Positions 35,136 through 47,023 of a stretch of DNA of 64,000 nucleotides are shown here, piece by piece (the first letter of the stretch is position 1; each line of letters opens with the position of its first letter). Where the stretch lies: positions 189,501-253,500 of the forward strand of contig BDSI01000103.1 in assembly GCA_003117195.1 (NCBI GenBank), written 5' to 3'. The notes beneath the pieces were generated by a model. It was given only the letters and a program-made list of their open reading frames with translations. It ran no database searches and had not been told where the DNA came from. This DNA is from Eudorina sp. 2006-703-Eu-15 (Eukaryota; Chlorophyta; Chlorophyceae; Chlamydomonadales; Volvocaceae). The position numbers and the translations under genes are program-made.

Positions 35136-36794
35136 AGGGGTGGCGGAGAGGGGGGGAGGGGGCATCGGGGGTCCTCCGCACAGGGGGTCAGGCGGGAGGA
35201 CGACGGACGGGGGGGTACACGATCTCCAAGAGGGTGTGAGCTGGCATGAGGGCAGGGTGTGCGACTGAAGAGGGGCCGCGGCTGTGGGTGTGGTGGCAGA
35301 GGTGTGTGTTTGAGCCGCGAGCCAAGAGAGCGACGCTTTCTTTTGTCGAGGAAAGTGCCTTGTGTGTGTGTGTTTGTTGGTGTGTGTGCGCGGTGTGTTG
35401 GCGAGGCATGACCCGTGTGGGGTTAAAGGGAACGGAGCCGCGAGACGACAGCCTGACCCATGGGTGTGGGTGTGGGTGTGTTCATATCTGAGAGCCGTCG
35501 TCTCGAGGAGCGACGGAGGGAACGAGATGAGGCACAGCCCCCCCAGCCCGAGGGGCAGTCCGGGCCAGTCTGGGGTGCTCCTCAAGTGCAGATGACCGGC
35601 ATCGGCACTGTTCGTACTGCCGTACGCTGCCGTAAATGGGCCGGATGCTCTACTGCCACGCACTTGCCGGTGCTGCTGATGTTGCTGCGGAATTAGGTAG
35701 GTCCCCCGACGCATGTTGATTGCGGAGGATGTCTGGTTGGCGTGGCGGATTGATCCATTGCTGTTCATGCAGCCGCAGGTGATGTGGTGGTTAGTAGTTG
35801 TTAGTTGGGACACGTGGGGGCAGAGAAGTCCAGGGGATCTGGCAAGAGGACATACTTGTAACCGACAAGCGGGTGACCATCCAGCCGTGCCCGATTCCGA
35901 CACGTCCCGGCTCGGAGCTCTGTGACGGCCCCGAGCCGTTCGCGCCTGCAGCTGCCGATGCTACTGCTGGTGTTGCTGCTACTGCCGTGCGTGTCAAGTT
36001 GGCCCATCAGACCCTCCCAGGTCCCAGCGCAGGCCACGTGGTGTTGCTGCCGTGTACAAGAAGGGATTGCCGGGTCAGGGTGAGGGGCCGAAGCCACCCA
36101 CAGCACCAAAAGTGCATGGACCGCATACGCATGTCTCGAGCGCGCACTGAAAGCCCTAGTAGGGTTCCCCCCTCCCGCCGGGGGACTGCCGCTCCGCCAC
36201 CTGTCCGGTAGCGAAGGGGCGTCTAAGCCGGTAGCTGTCCGGGTGAGTCGGGGTGAGGCGGCGGCCTACCTCGCACAACCCTCGGACGGAAACCATATTG
36301 GAGCCCCCGCAGCCCCCCCCCACCTGCATTGGTGGGCCGCTGGACCCCCCATCCCAAACCCCGCCACCGCGCGGTCTCCTCACCCGCCCTGTCGCTCCTC
36401 CTCCCTAGTCCCTCACCTAGTCCCTCACCTGGGCTCTTACCTAGTTCCTCACTTGGGCTCTCACCCACCACCTGCCTCCGGTCCCGCCGTCGCTCGCTCG
36501 CGTGTCCCTTCCTCTGCCAGCTGCTGACCTCGCCACCCCTCCTCCTCCTCTGCCTACCCCTAGCTGCCTTTTTCCAAACACATCCGACCCTTTGCAAAAG
36601 ACCGCAATCCCTTTGCAATCCCTTCGCATGCGAACCCCCCCTTTTGCACTCCCGCAGCCCGGCAGCCCCTCTCCACCCCCACGCGGCCATCACCCCGCCC
36701 GGCAGCGAGCCATCACAGCCCCCTCGACCGCCCCTTCCCCCTCCTCTCAGTCGTTCGGTCAGTCAGTCGGTCCGTCAGTCAGTCGCTCTCTCCT
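35136..36794. other. Convergent 3' region between LON (+) and Dicer-like (-) genes
   Basis: No exon was seen. It should contain both 3' untranslated regions. A TGTAA on the plus strand at 35857 is a candidate algal poly(A) signal for LON. No clear TTACA counterpart near the Dicer stop was noticed. Confidence 0.5.
35857..35861 (+). terminator. Candidate TGTAA poly(A) signal of the LON gene
   Basis: TGTAA is the usual polyadenylation word in volvocine green algae. It occurs 722 nt after the LON stop codon. The pentamer is short, so this is weak evidence on its own. Confidence 0.35.
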
Positions 36795-37680
36795 TCAGTC
36801 CTGCAGCATTATGTTGGCCACCGCCCGCTCCGTGGCCGCCAAGTCGCCCCACGTGTCCAGGTACACCGCCCCCACCAGCGCCTCCACGATGTCAGCCAGC
36901 GCCTGAGGACCACACCACACCACCACACCACACCCAGCCGCCATCGCCCCCGCCACCCCGCCCCCGGGGATCAACAAAACACGTGGTGGTAAGTACATTG
37001 GCAAGTGGTTTGGGTGGCGGGCAGGTTTCTCGCACAACACATAAAACACATGACCAACGAACCCACACAGCACCTCCTCTAACCACACGGTAAGAACCGT
37101 ATTTCGCAGGTGACCTGGTGAGTATGTTTGGCGGAACTGGTTTGGGTGGGGGCGGGTTTCGTTCGTTGCTGATCACTAGGCAGGCGGGCAGGCAGGCGGG
37201 CAGGCAGGTAAAGGGGGGGGGGCCGCACCCACCTTGGGTGCCCGCAGCGCGTCCTCCTCTTCCTCCTCCTCCTTCCCCGCCTGCTGAGCCGCCGGCTTCA
37301 CGCCCCCCTGCCGCTGCCCCCGGGTCTGGGGCCCCGTCACGTCGTCTTGCGGCTGTCCCTTGTGCGGCTGTCCCTTGTGCGGCTGCGGCTGCCCCTTCCT
37401 GGCGCCCTTCCGCTCCGCCCGCTTGTTCTTAGAGACACGCTCCGCCGTCGTGACCGCCACCGCCGCCTCTGAGCCGCGTGCGGCCACCGCCGCCTACAGA
37501 GCCAGGGGCAGGTCAGGTCGGGGCAAGGAGGGTATAGGAAATTGACGGACATCTTCAAACTGCGCTGCTGCCAGAGCGACGGCTCGACTGATGAAAAGAA
37601 CAGTACAGTGGGTCGGCGAGGGAGTCGGTCCCGCCGACTTGCACCCGTCCGATGTGCGTGTGTGTTTAGAATTGCAACCC

Positions 37681-37711
<31 letters not shown>

Positions 37712-40700
37712 GATGTCCGAGTTCGCCCCACCGAGGCTTGTGTGTTCCCCTGTCGTTAACCGTTGGGCCACCTCGGAACCCCGTACGACATTTCACCCCG
37801 CACGACATCTCGTGTTGCCGTACCTGGTACGACGCAGCGAATTGGTTGATGGCCGCCGACAGGCCGCCGGAGCCGCTGCGCAGGTGGTGGTGAAGGCCGC
37901 GTCGCACTGCCGCCGCCGCCAGCGGGCCGTTGCTGACGAGGGCGGTCCGACGCTCCGTCATGGTCTCGGCGGTGCCGCCCTCCCTGTCCGCCGTACAGGG
38001 CAGTACAAGGGTGCCGTACGGGTGAAGCCCTACAAATCCGGTGCACGTCACTTGGACCAGCAGATGGACCACGTGGGGGCGGACGCCGAAGCCTGCCGCC
38101 TTCCAACCACCACCACCACCCGACCCGAGAGCTCCCCCACCCCCTCCCCCCTCCCCCCTCCCCCCTGCCCCCCTGCCCCCCCAAGCTCCCCCGGCCCCCC
38201 CAAGCTTCCCCCCCAGGATCCTTCTACCTGCCCCCGGGCGCCCACCCCGTACCCACCAGAATGCCCACAGCGACGCCACCATACCCAGCACTCCGTCCCC
38301 AGGAACTCCACTCGCTGGTAGCCCCCCCGCAGGAGCTGGCCATGGGATGGCTCACGTGGGTTAGAGCCTGGGAGGGGGAGGAGGGGGGAGGGGGAGGAGG
38401 GGGAGGAGCTGGTTTCGGAGGTTGCCGTTCCGAAACTGCCAGACAGTACGACCATGACACTGTACGGAGGCGCATGGGGCCGCCCTCTCACCCGCCTCCC
38501 ATCTCATCACTCAATCGCATGTCACGCACGCCTGCCTTGCATACCCACGGTACGAACGACACCCCCCCCACACACACACAAACACACACATGCTGACGCA
38601 CCTGTGCGCACAGCCGCGGGTGGTTGAAGCGGTGCCCCAGCAGGGCCTCCACCGCCGCCACACTCCGCTGCAGAGTCGGCGGCATCGCCTCCAACTGCCG
38701 CCGCCGCCTCACCTCACCCGCACCCCCCTCGCCCTCACCCTCACCCTCGCCCTCGCCCTCACCCACCCCCGCGACCGGTCCCGGTGCCGCCCCGTCAGCG
38801 GCCTGCGGGCCGCCCGGCGCCGCACCCCGCCGCCCTGTGCTACCCCGCCCTGTGCTACTGAGTCCGGGCCGCTCCGCCGGCGGCGGCTTCGGCGCCATCT
38901 CTTCGAGGCCCTCCAAGATGACCGCGGGACAGCTCCGCGGCAGCAGACCCGCGCCCACACAGAACATCAGCGCGTCGTGTACGGCAGCCTGCGGTGGCAT
39001 TATGTACGACATTAAGTACGGCATGTACGACAGTCTGTCATATCATGACATGATGGTGGGCGGCGCATCGTGTTGTCCGGGGGACAGGGGGGAGTTGCGT
39101 GCAGGGAGGCCGCCCTCTGATCGTCCAAGGGGGGTGTCAAGGGGAGGGGTCGCACACCTCCCCTCGCCAGGCAAGGCAAACTCGCACGCAGGACTGTACG
39201 GCACCACCCACACCCACCTGTACGGACCGGCTGCACGTCAGCACGGCCCTGCTGACCCGCAGGTCGGGCACCGCACAGCCCGCCGCCAGGAACGCGCGGC
39301 CCAGGCGCGGCACGTGCGCCTCCACTCGCCGCGCCCTCTCCGCCTCCAGGGGGGGCATCAGGTGGGCGCCGATGAGCGCCTCCACGCAGTCCGCCAGCCG
39401 CTTGCCGCCGACGCCCTGGGCGGGGAGGAGGACAGACTCACGGGTCGGTCAGACCCACGGGTCGGTCAGACCCACGGGTCGGTCAGACCCACGGGTCGGT
39501 CAGACCCACGGGTCGGTCAGACCCACGGGTCGGTCAGACCCACGGGTCGGTCAGACCCACGGGTCGGTCAGACCCACGGGTCGACACCGGAGGTAGTGCT
39601 TTGGAACAGCGCCTCAGCCGCCCCCCTCACATGCCATTCAGGGCGTAACGGTTCTGCAAGCCCTTCCCCCCTTCCCCTTCCCCCGCGCGCCATACCCCTT
39701 CCCGGTCACAAACCCTGCGCCGCGCCTTGTTATGTCCCGCCGGAAGGGCAGCGGAAGGGGGGCCCCTCCGTCACTCGCCCTGCTGAGCCCAGGGGCTGAA
39801 CCCCCGACATGAGTATGACACCCCCACCCTCACGCTCACGCTCACGCACCCACCCACGCCTCCAATCGTGACCCACCAACACGCCGACCCGTGAGTATTT
39901 CACCCCGCGCCCCTCTCATTTTTTCCCTCTCAGACCGCCGTACGGCTCTCACTCACCTTGAGCACGCGCGTGACGACGGCCGGCTTCTGTTTGGGCGGCT
40001 TGCGGAGATTCTGTCGCTTGCCGCCCGCCGCCGCCGCCGGGTTCGACTGCGCCGCCGCCGCCGCCGCCGCCGTCGTCCCGCCGACCTGGCCGCGCGCGCC
40101 TTCGCCGCCGCCGCCGCCGGCGGCGGCGCCCTGGGTCCCCCGCGCCGCGAGCGCGGCGGCTGCCACGGCCGCCACCAGCGACCCCCCGCCGCGCGGCAGC
40201 GGCGTCCCGTCCTCCGCTTCGTCGGGCGCCAGCCGCGCCTGACGGATCGCGCGGGCAGGGTCGAAGGGCAGCGCGCGCAGCACGGGCGCCAGGCTCAGCA
40301 CGGGGCCCAGGGCGTGTGCGGCGAGCACCTCGTTGGCGACCAGGGCGTCCCGCATGAAGGACAGGACGCCCTCGTGGCTGGTCGGCACGTTCCTGCGGGG
40401 GGCAGGGGGGTGCAGGGGGGGTGCAGGGGGGAAGGGGAGCGACGGTTGGACTGGAAAGAAGACTCTCGCCCTCCAAACTCTGTGACGATCCGTACGGCTG
40501 CCGTACCTCTCCCTCAGGAAGACGAAGACGTGCGCCAGCAGCTTGAGCACCGCATCCCCCAGGAACTCCAGCCGGTCGTTGTTGTACTCGGGGTCCCGGG
40601 CGGCGGTGGAGGTCAGGGCGGTGGCCGCCAGCACCAGCCGCCCCGCCTCCACGGGCGGGGAGCAGGCTGGCTTGAAGCTGCCGGGGCCGTAGAGGGGAGG

Positions 40701-41155
40701 GGAGGCGAGGGGAGGGGAGGGGGATATAGGAAATTGGTAGACATTCTCAAACTGCAATGCTGCCAGAGCGACGGTTCGACCGGAGAAAGTGGTTCAGTAG
40801 GGAGGCGTGGAGGGGGAGAGGCGGGGGACGAAACCCGGCGGGCCGGCGGCGAATCGGTTAGGTGGAAGTACGGAAGTGTCCAGAACGCAAGTGTACGACA
40901 GGGGCGCCCAGATCGTGTACTGCGGTACACAATCTCGTACACAATCTCATACACAGGGGCACCCACTCTGCGGGCTGCAGCGTCGTGTGCAGGTAGTCCG
41001 ACGCCGACGTAAGGCCCTCAAGCCGCCACATGACACAGGGCAGGCCGTGCAGCACCCGCCACTGGGCCAGGGTGAGGGGGTACAGCGCGGCCCTGTCGGG
41101 GGCGAAGGCCACCACCTCGCGATACCCGGTGTACTTCGGCTTCTTGCTGGCGGGC

Positions 41156-41186
<31 letters not shown>

Positions 41187-44100
41187 ACGCGGCGGCGGCG
41201 GGGGCGGCGGCGGCGGGGGCGGCGGCGGCGGGGGCGGCGGCGGCGGCGCCACCGCCGCCGCCGCCACCTTCTGACATGATGACGTCCGGACCCGGGCAGG
41301 CTGAAGAAGCAGCAGCGCAGGCGCGCTGCTGCTCCGGAACCGCCGCGCCCGGGGCCCCGGTGGTGGCGGCGGCGGCGGCGGCGGTGGCGGGCGGGTCGTC
41401 GATGCTCATGGCCTCAACCGCCGCCTCCACCTTCCTCCCTGGAGGCTCCTCGACCTCGACCTCCCGGACACAAAGCGACCTCCGAGAGCCTGGCCGCGGG
41501 GAGGGCCCGCTGGGCACAGGCGCCGCCGCCGCTGCCGGGGCGGCGGCGGACCCCGCGCCGCCAGTTGCCGTACTCATGTCGTTGTCGTTGTCACCGGTGC
41601 CCAGCTCGGGACTGGCGGGTCGGGGGCGCTTCGGAGAGATCACCGGCGCGGTACCGCCGCCGCCGCCGCCGCCGCCGGCGGTTGCGGCGGCGGTTGCGGC
41701 GGCCGCGGCGGTGTCGCCGCCCGGCGCGGCAGCGACGCCCTGAAAGCGGCTGCAGATCCAATCTGGCCGACCTCTGCCGTACCCGGCCAACTCGACAACT
41801 ATCAAGGCCTCTTGTTCAGCGCCGGCCGCTGCGGGGACGCCGGCGCCGCCGCTGCCGCCCGCGCCGCCGCCGCTGCCGATCAAGCCGGTTGCACGGTCCG
41901 CAACCCCGGCGGCGCCGCCGCTGAAGACGCCTTTCGCTGTCAGTATGCCGTACTTCAGTCCGCACATTCGGTACGAATTCTGAGAGAGCAACAACCCGTG
42001 GTGAACCGCCATCGCAGCGACCCGTGGGTCTACAGGAGCCGGCGGCGCCGGCGGCGCCGGCGCCGCTTCCGTACCTGCTGGAGGCTCTGCTGACGGAACC
42101 GTGTTCCCCGCTCCTGACCCGCTCGGCTCCGATGCCGCTGCCGCCGCCATCGGCTTCGGAACCGTCGCGAGACGCCGTACGGCCGCCCAGTCAATGTATG
42201 ACGGTGAGTCAACGTTGCCGCATTCACGCGTCGCCGCCGTCTCCAGTGCAATGGCGTCGCGCTCCGTCTCGACGTCACCCTCGCCGCCGCCGCCGCCGCC
42301 GCCGCCCTCGCCGTTGTCCATGGCTACATCCCCTTGTCGGTCAACTGCCGTGCCCGCCGTACCCGCGTTCATTGCTGTACATTCACTGGCTTCCTTCCCA
42401 AAGGGCATCACGATGGGCACAGGGGTCCACCAACAAGTGTCAGGACCCCCCGCCGGCTCCGCCTCGGCGGCGGCGGCGCCGCCGCCGTCACGCGCCGCCG
42501 CCGCCGCCGCCGCCGCCGCGTCGTCGCCCGCCGCCACGCCCGCGCTGGCCAGAAGCGCCTGCAGCGCCGCCTCAAGGCGGTGGAAGCCCACCCACTCCGC
42601 CCAGGAGTCGTTGTCCGGCGGTCCCGGCCGCCGCGACGGCAGCGCCTCGCCGGCGGCGGCGGCCGCCGCCGCCGCCGCGCGCAGTACGGCGGCGGGGCAG
42701 GGTGAGGCCATCAGGCGGGAGATCACCCCGCCGAGGGCGTTCAGTACGGCATGCATGCGGGGACCCACCGGCATAGGGCCCACGTAGGTTGCCCGGGCCT
42801 GTACGGCGATCTCACCTGAAGGGGCCGCGGGCGGGGCCAGGGGCAGCTTTAGCCGACAGGGCGCCGAAAGCGGGACCGTACCTACCACCGTACCTACCAC
42901 CGTACCTACCACCGTCACCCACCCCTACAGCCTGCACCCACCCGCCAGGCCGTCATCCCCCCGCCAGGCCGTTCGGGGTGTGTCGCCGCTGTTTATTTTT
43001 AAAACCCCCGCCACCCACCCTTTCCGCCGTCCGGCACGTAGAGGTCGAAGGGCGGCAGCACGTCCGGCAGCGGCCTGTGCAGCAGCACCCCCCAACACAG
43101 CGCGCCGGGGGCCACACCCCGAGCCTCCCGGAGCAGCCGCTCTGACGACGTCTCAAAACCAAAGTCGCTGCCGGGGAAAGCCGGCGGCGTGGCCGGCCAC
43201 CGCAGCAGCCCCGGCGGCGGCGAACGAGGGTCAGGAACCGTGCCGCCGCCGGCGGCGGCGGCGGCGGCGGCGCCGTCGCCGGTCGCCTTGCCGACGGCGG
43301 TGGTGCTCGTCCAGCCTTTCCGGAAGTCCTTGGGACGTACGGCAAAGACGTACAGGTGGTAGGTTGCGACCGGCGGCGCGGCGGGGCCCGCGGCGGCGGC
43401 GGCGGTGGCGGCGGTGACGTGGCCGATGGCGACGGCGGCCCCCGGGCGCAAGGAGTCGGGCAGTCGGTGCGGCAGTGTCGCGGTGGGGATGGTGTGTAGG
43501 ACTGCGGGGGGTGGCCGGTGGGAGGAGCAGGGGAGGCGGAACAGGTAACCCGGCTTGGCGCATCCAATATGCGGGGCGCTGGGGCCTGCCGCGCGCGTGT
43601 CCCATGGGTTTGTGTCCCATGGGTCGGTATCGTCGGTATCGTCAGCCGACGCCGCTGCCGTACTGTAATCAACGCGTTACACTTCTTAGCAGTACACAAC
43701 GTCGTACACAATGTCGTACACGGTGTCGTACACACATACTCACATTCGCCGAACGCCGCGGCGTGCGCCGCCTTGGTGGCCGCTCGACGGGTGTACCGCA
43801 GCCGCAGGTGGTGGTCCAGGTCCCCCCGCTGCCACAGCCGCCGGACCGCCTCCAGGCTGGCCAGCTGCGGGGGTACAGAGCCAAAGACCGGTGTGCGGTG
43901 TGGGGTGCGGAGGGTGTGGGGCTCAATTGAAAAGAGAAGAGAAAAGAGAAAAGAAACCCAGAAACGAACCCGGGCACACCCGGGGGGTGGGGGGGATGGG
44001 GGTTGGGGTGGGGAATAGGAAATTGGTAGACGTTTTCAAACTGGGGCGGGGTGGGGTGGGCAGCCCGGGCAGCCCAAGACTAACCGGTGCCCTTCGACGA

Positions 44101-46947
44101 GGGGGAGCCCCCGCACCCGAGGGACGCGGACGGAGCCCATATCGCCACCGGAACATCGCTTCTCTGAACGGCACAGCTCATATGTCTCCCGGAATATAAA
44201 GTCTCCCGGAGCTACTCCAGAACCAGGGCCAGAGGCTTTCAGCAGCTCGCGCAGCCACCTTGCAACCTCTCCCCCCACGCCGGACCCTCACACCCTCCGT
44301 TGTGCCGTCTCTCCCTCCCTCCCCCGGGTCCCCCCCCCCCGGACCCTCCCTCCCTCCGACGGGTGTGTGCCCCCCTACCCTACCTTCTTGGCCAGGCTCT
44401 TGGTGGCGCAGGGCGGCCCCTCCACGGGCGCCATCCCCAGGTTGGCGGGCAGCAGCACCCGGTAGGTGACTCGCGGGTCGTGGCTGGGGCCCTGGGACTG
44501 CCACCGGTACAGCGGCTGCAGCACGGTGCAGCTGCCGAAGGAGCGGGGGGGGGGGATGGGGCAGGGCGCGGTGGTTCCAACTAGGGATCAAGGGATGAAA
44601 GGAGGAACGGTCTTGCCCTGTAAAGCTGTAATGTAATGTAATGACTGATGAGGACGACCCTAGTGGGGAATGGCAACAAGGTGGCCACAGGGACGGAGGC
44701 AGCCGAATGCCCCCATATGCTACATCCCCCCCGAGCAAACCCGACACCGCCTACCCACAGGCACTCAATCCCCCCCCGGGTTTGTTTCTGGGTTTGGGGT
44801 TTCGATTTTTACCCAGCTCCCCCCCCCCCTCACACACGGCCGGGTTTCTCACGAACCACATATACTAAAACCCAAAACACCCCCGACCCCAGCCACGACC
44901 CACGGGTTGTTTAACCCCTATGCCCGCTCCCGGACCCAGCCACGACCCACGGGCCGTGTAACCCACACGCCCATTCCCGGACCCACCCGTCGTTCCCCGG
45001 CAGTTGGGAGCAGAGCTGCTGCAGCAGATCCACGGCCCACACGGCGGGAAGTCGGGCACCTTGGGGGGTTTGGGGGGCCGGGGGCGGGCGCAGGGAAGGC
45101 GGGTTCTAAGGGTTAGGGGTTAGGGTACGGCGCTGGTACGGCACCCACGTGCAACATGGACGCCGGCGGCAGCAGCACCCCCCAGCACGAAGCGACATCC
45201 GTCCGACCTGGCCTGTCTTCAAACCCCAACACACCCCACCCCGGCCCGCGTTACCGCCGCCGCGGTAACCACCGACCCCGAACAGTGCAACAAACGCACA
45301 TCAGCCCCGACCCGACCCGACCCGGGGTCCCGGGCCCATCCACCCCGCCATCTACCCCGCCAGCCACCCCGCCAGCCACCGTCGAACCGTCGCTCCGGCA
45401 GCAGCGCAGCTTGAAAATGCCTACCAGTTCCCCCTACCCCACCATCCAAACCCCCTCCCCCCCAACACACCCACCTGTGGAGGGCACCTCGAGTGCCACC
45501 TCATCGCCCGGCTCCAGCAGCGGCAGCCCCAGCCCCTCCCCTGGAGCGTCCCCCTCCCCCTCGCCCTCCCCCTCCCCTCCCGGCCCCGGCCCCGCCGTGG
45601 GGTCCCTCCGCGGCTGCACCAGCGACTGGTAGTTGGCGGTGGCCAGCGTGGCCGCCTGCATCAGCATCAGCTGCTCCTCACTGCGGTTGGGGGGAGGGGC
45701 CGGGCGGTCCAAAAAAGGGGAGGGGGGAAGGGGGTTGGGCTGTGGGGAGGGGCGGAAGGCGACGGGACGCGGCAGAAGGGGACAGTGTCCAGGAGGGGGG
45801 GAGGGGGTTCTAGGTGAGGACAGCCCAGACACACACACACACACACACACACAGAGGTGCAATCCTAAACACACACAGGTGGTGGTCCGGGGGGCGGCAT
45901 CGGAACTTTGGTGGCGGCATCGGGCATCGGCGCCTTGAGCGCTGCGACGGAGCACAGGTCCGGTTGGGGTGCCTCGCACTGCCCTCCCTTGAACCACCAC
46001 CAGCGACAACAACACCTCCACCGGAGGCTGTTGCGGCGGCCTCCGGGGGCTCCGCCATTTACGGGTGCCGGAGGGCAGATCGCGCTCGACAGGTCGGTCG
46101 GGGGATGTGACCCACGTGAGCAGCTTCGCGACGGCGGCCTCCTCCTCGGGGGAGCTCGTCAGCAGCCAGTGCTCGGATCCTTTTGGGAGGGGGGAGGGAG
46201 GCAGGGAGGGAGGGGTGAGGTGGGTGGGGGTTCCGGTGGGTGGATGGGAGGATGGGTGGGTGGGTTGGTGGGTGTGCGAGTGGATGTGGGGGGGATGGAG
46301 AGATGGGTCCAACCGACATGTGGCTCCAACCGACAGAGACGGCCAGTAACTGCCAAACGCTGCTGCGCTGCGCGTGCTGCTGTGCGGGACCAGGAGTCAG
46401 CAGTACGGCAAGGCGTACATCGTACACCTGTTGTGCACTGAATGTTTGTCGGGTGGGTACAGGGCCGTACGCACCTGGCGCCCGGGCTCGTCCACCGGAC
46501 TGTACGAACGGGGTCACGTGCTTGGGCACGTCCAGAGCGACCACCAGCGCGCAGTGGCTGTACGTCAGGAGAGGCGGGTGGTACGGCAGGAGCAGCAGTC
46601 AGGCCATAGATTGCTGGCAGCCGATTTCCGTACATATATTGTAAACATAGTCGCAGTACAGGCACACACACACACACGCTTGCTTGTACATTACAATAAC
46701 AACGCGAGGATCGCACGCACGCACGGCATTGTGGTGTGAGTCTGCGTGGCCAAGGCAGCCGACCCGCACCAGCTGGTAGTATTCCGAGCGCGCCAAAAGC
46801 GCGCCAAAAATCGACAGCGCTCTTCCGACACCGCAGCCTTCTATTCATTTTAGGGATGGGGCAATGGGTTTTCTTGGCACGCATACGGGCAAACTAACGG
46901 GAACCGCCCTCCTGTTCTGCCTGCTTAAATAACACACACGCACACAC

Positions 46948-47023
<76 letters not shown>

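Larger units (their letters stand above)
36795..38988 (-). other. Dicer-like: RNase IIIb domain and C-terminus
   Basis: Order: VEALLGHRFNHPRLCAQ (exon 38988-38602); ALTHVSHPMASS, YQRVEFLG and GMVASLWAFW in three different frames (exon 38367-38257); TMTERRTALVSNGPLAAAA (37983-37824); a basic/Glu-rich linker (37493-37233); ALADIVEALVGAVYLDTWGD (36902-36795). Adding one G to each of two G homopolymers restores one frame with a normal FLGD motif. Confidence 0.82.
43744..45680 (-). other. Dicer-like: dimerisation/DUF283 domain
   Basis: The junction VPSTGARLPAVWAVDLLQQL, then CSQLPGND, matches the Dicer pattern TGA...AV..L..YC..LP.D. Next come TYRVLLPANLG and CATKSLAKK, then LASLEAVRRLWQRGDLDHHL. 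The domain is spread over four exons (45680-45475, 45059-44987, 44531-44384, 43864-43744). Confidence 0.8.

Noticed and set aside
39438..39582. CRISPR-like array of evenly spaced palindromes
   Set aside because: The 17-bp units are head-to-tail without unique spacers, lie in a eukaryotic intron, and have no cas genes nearby.
40967..42815. Possible stand-alone Ala/Gly-rich gene in the 1.85-kb open frame
   Set aside because: Its phases and edge motifs connect exactly to the DUF283 side and the RNase IIIa exon, so it is one large Dicer exon.
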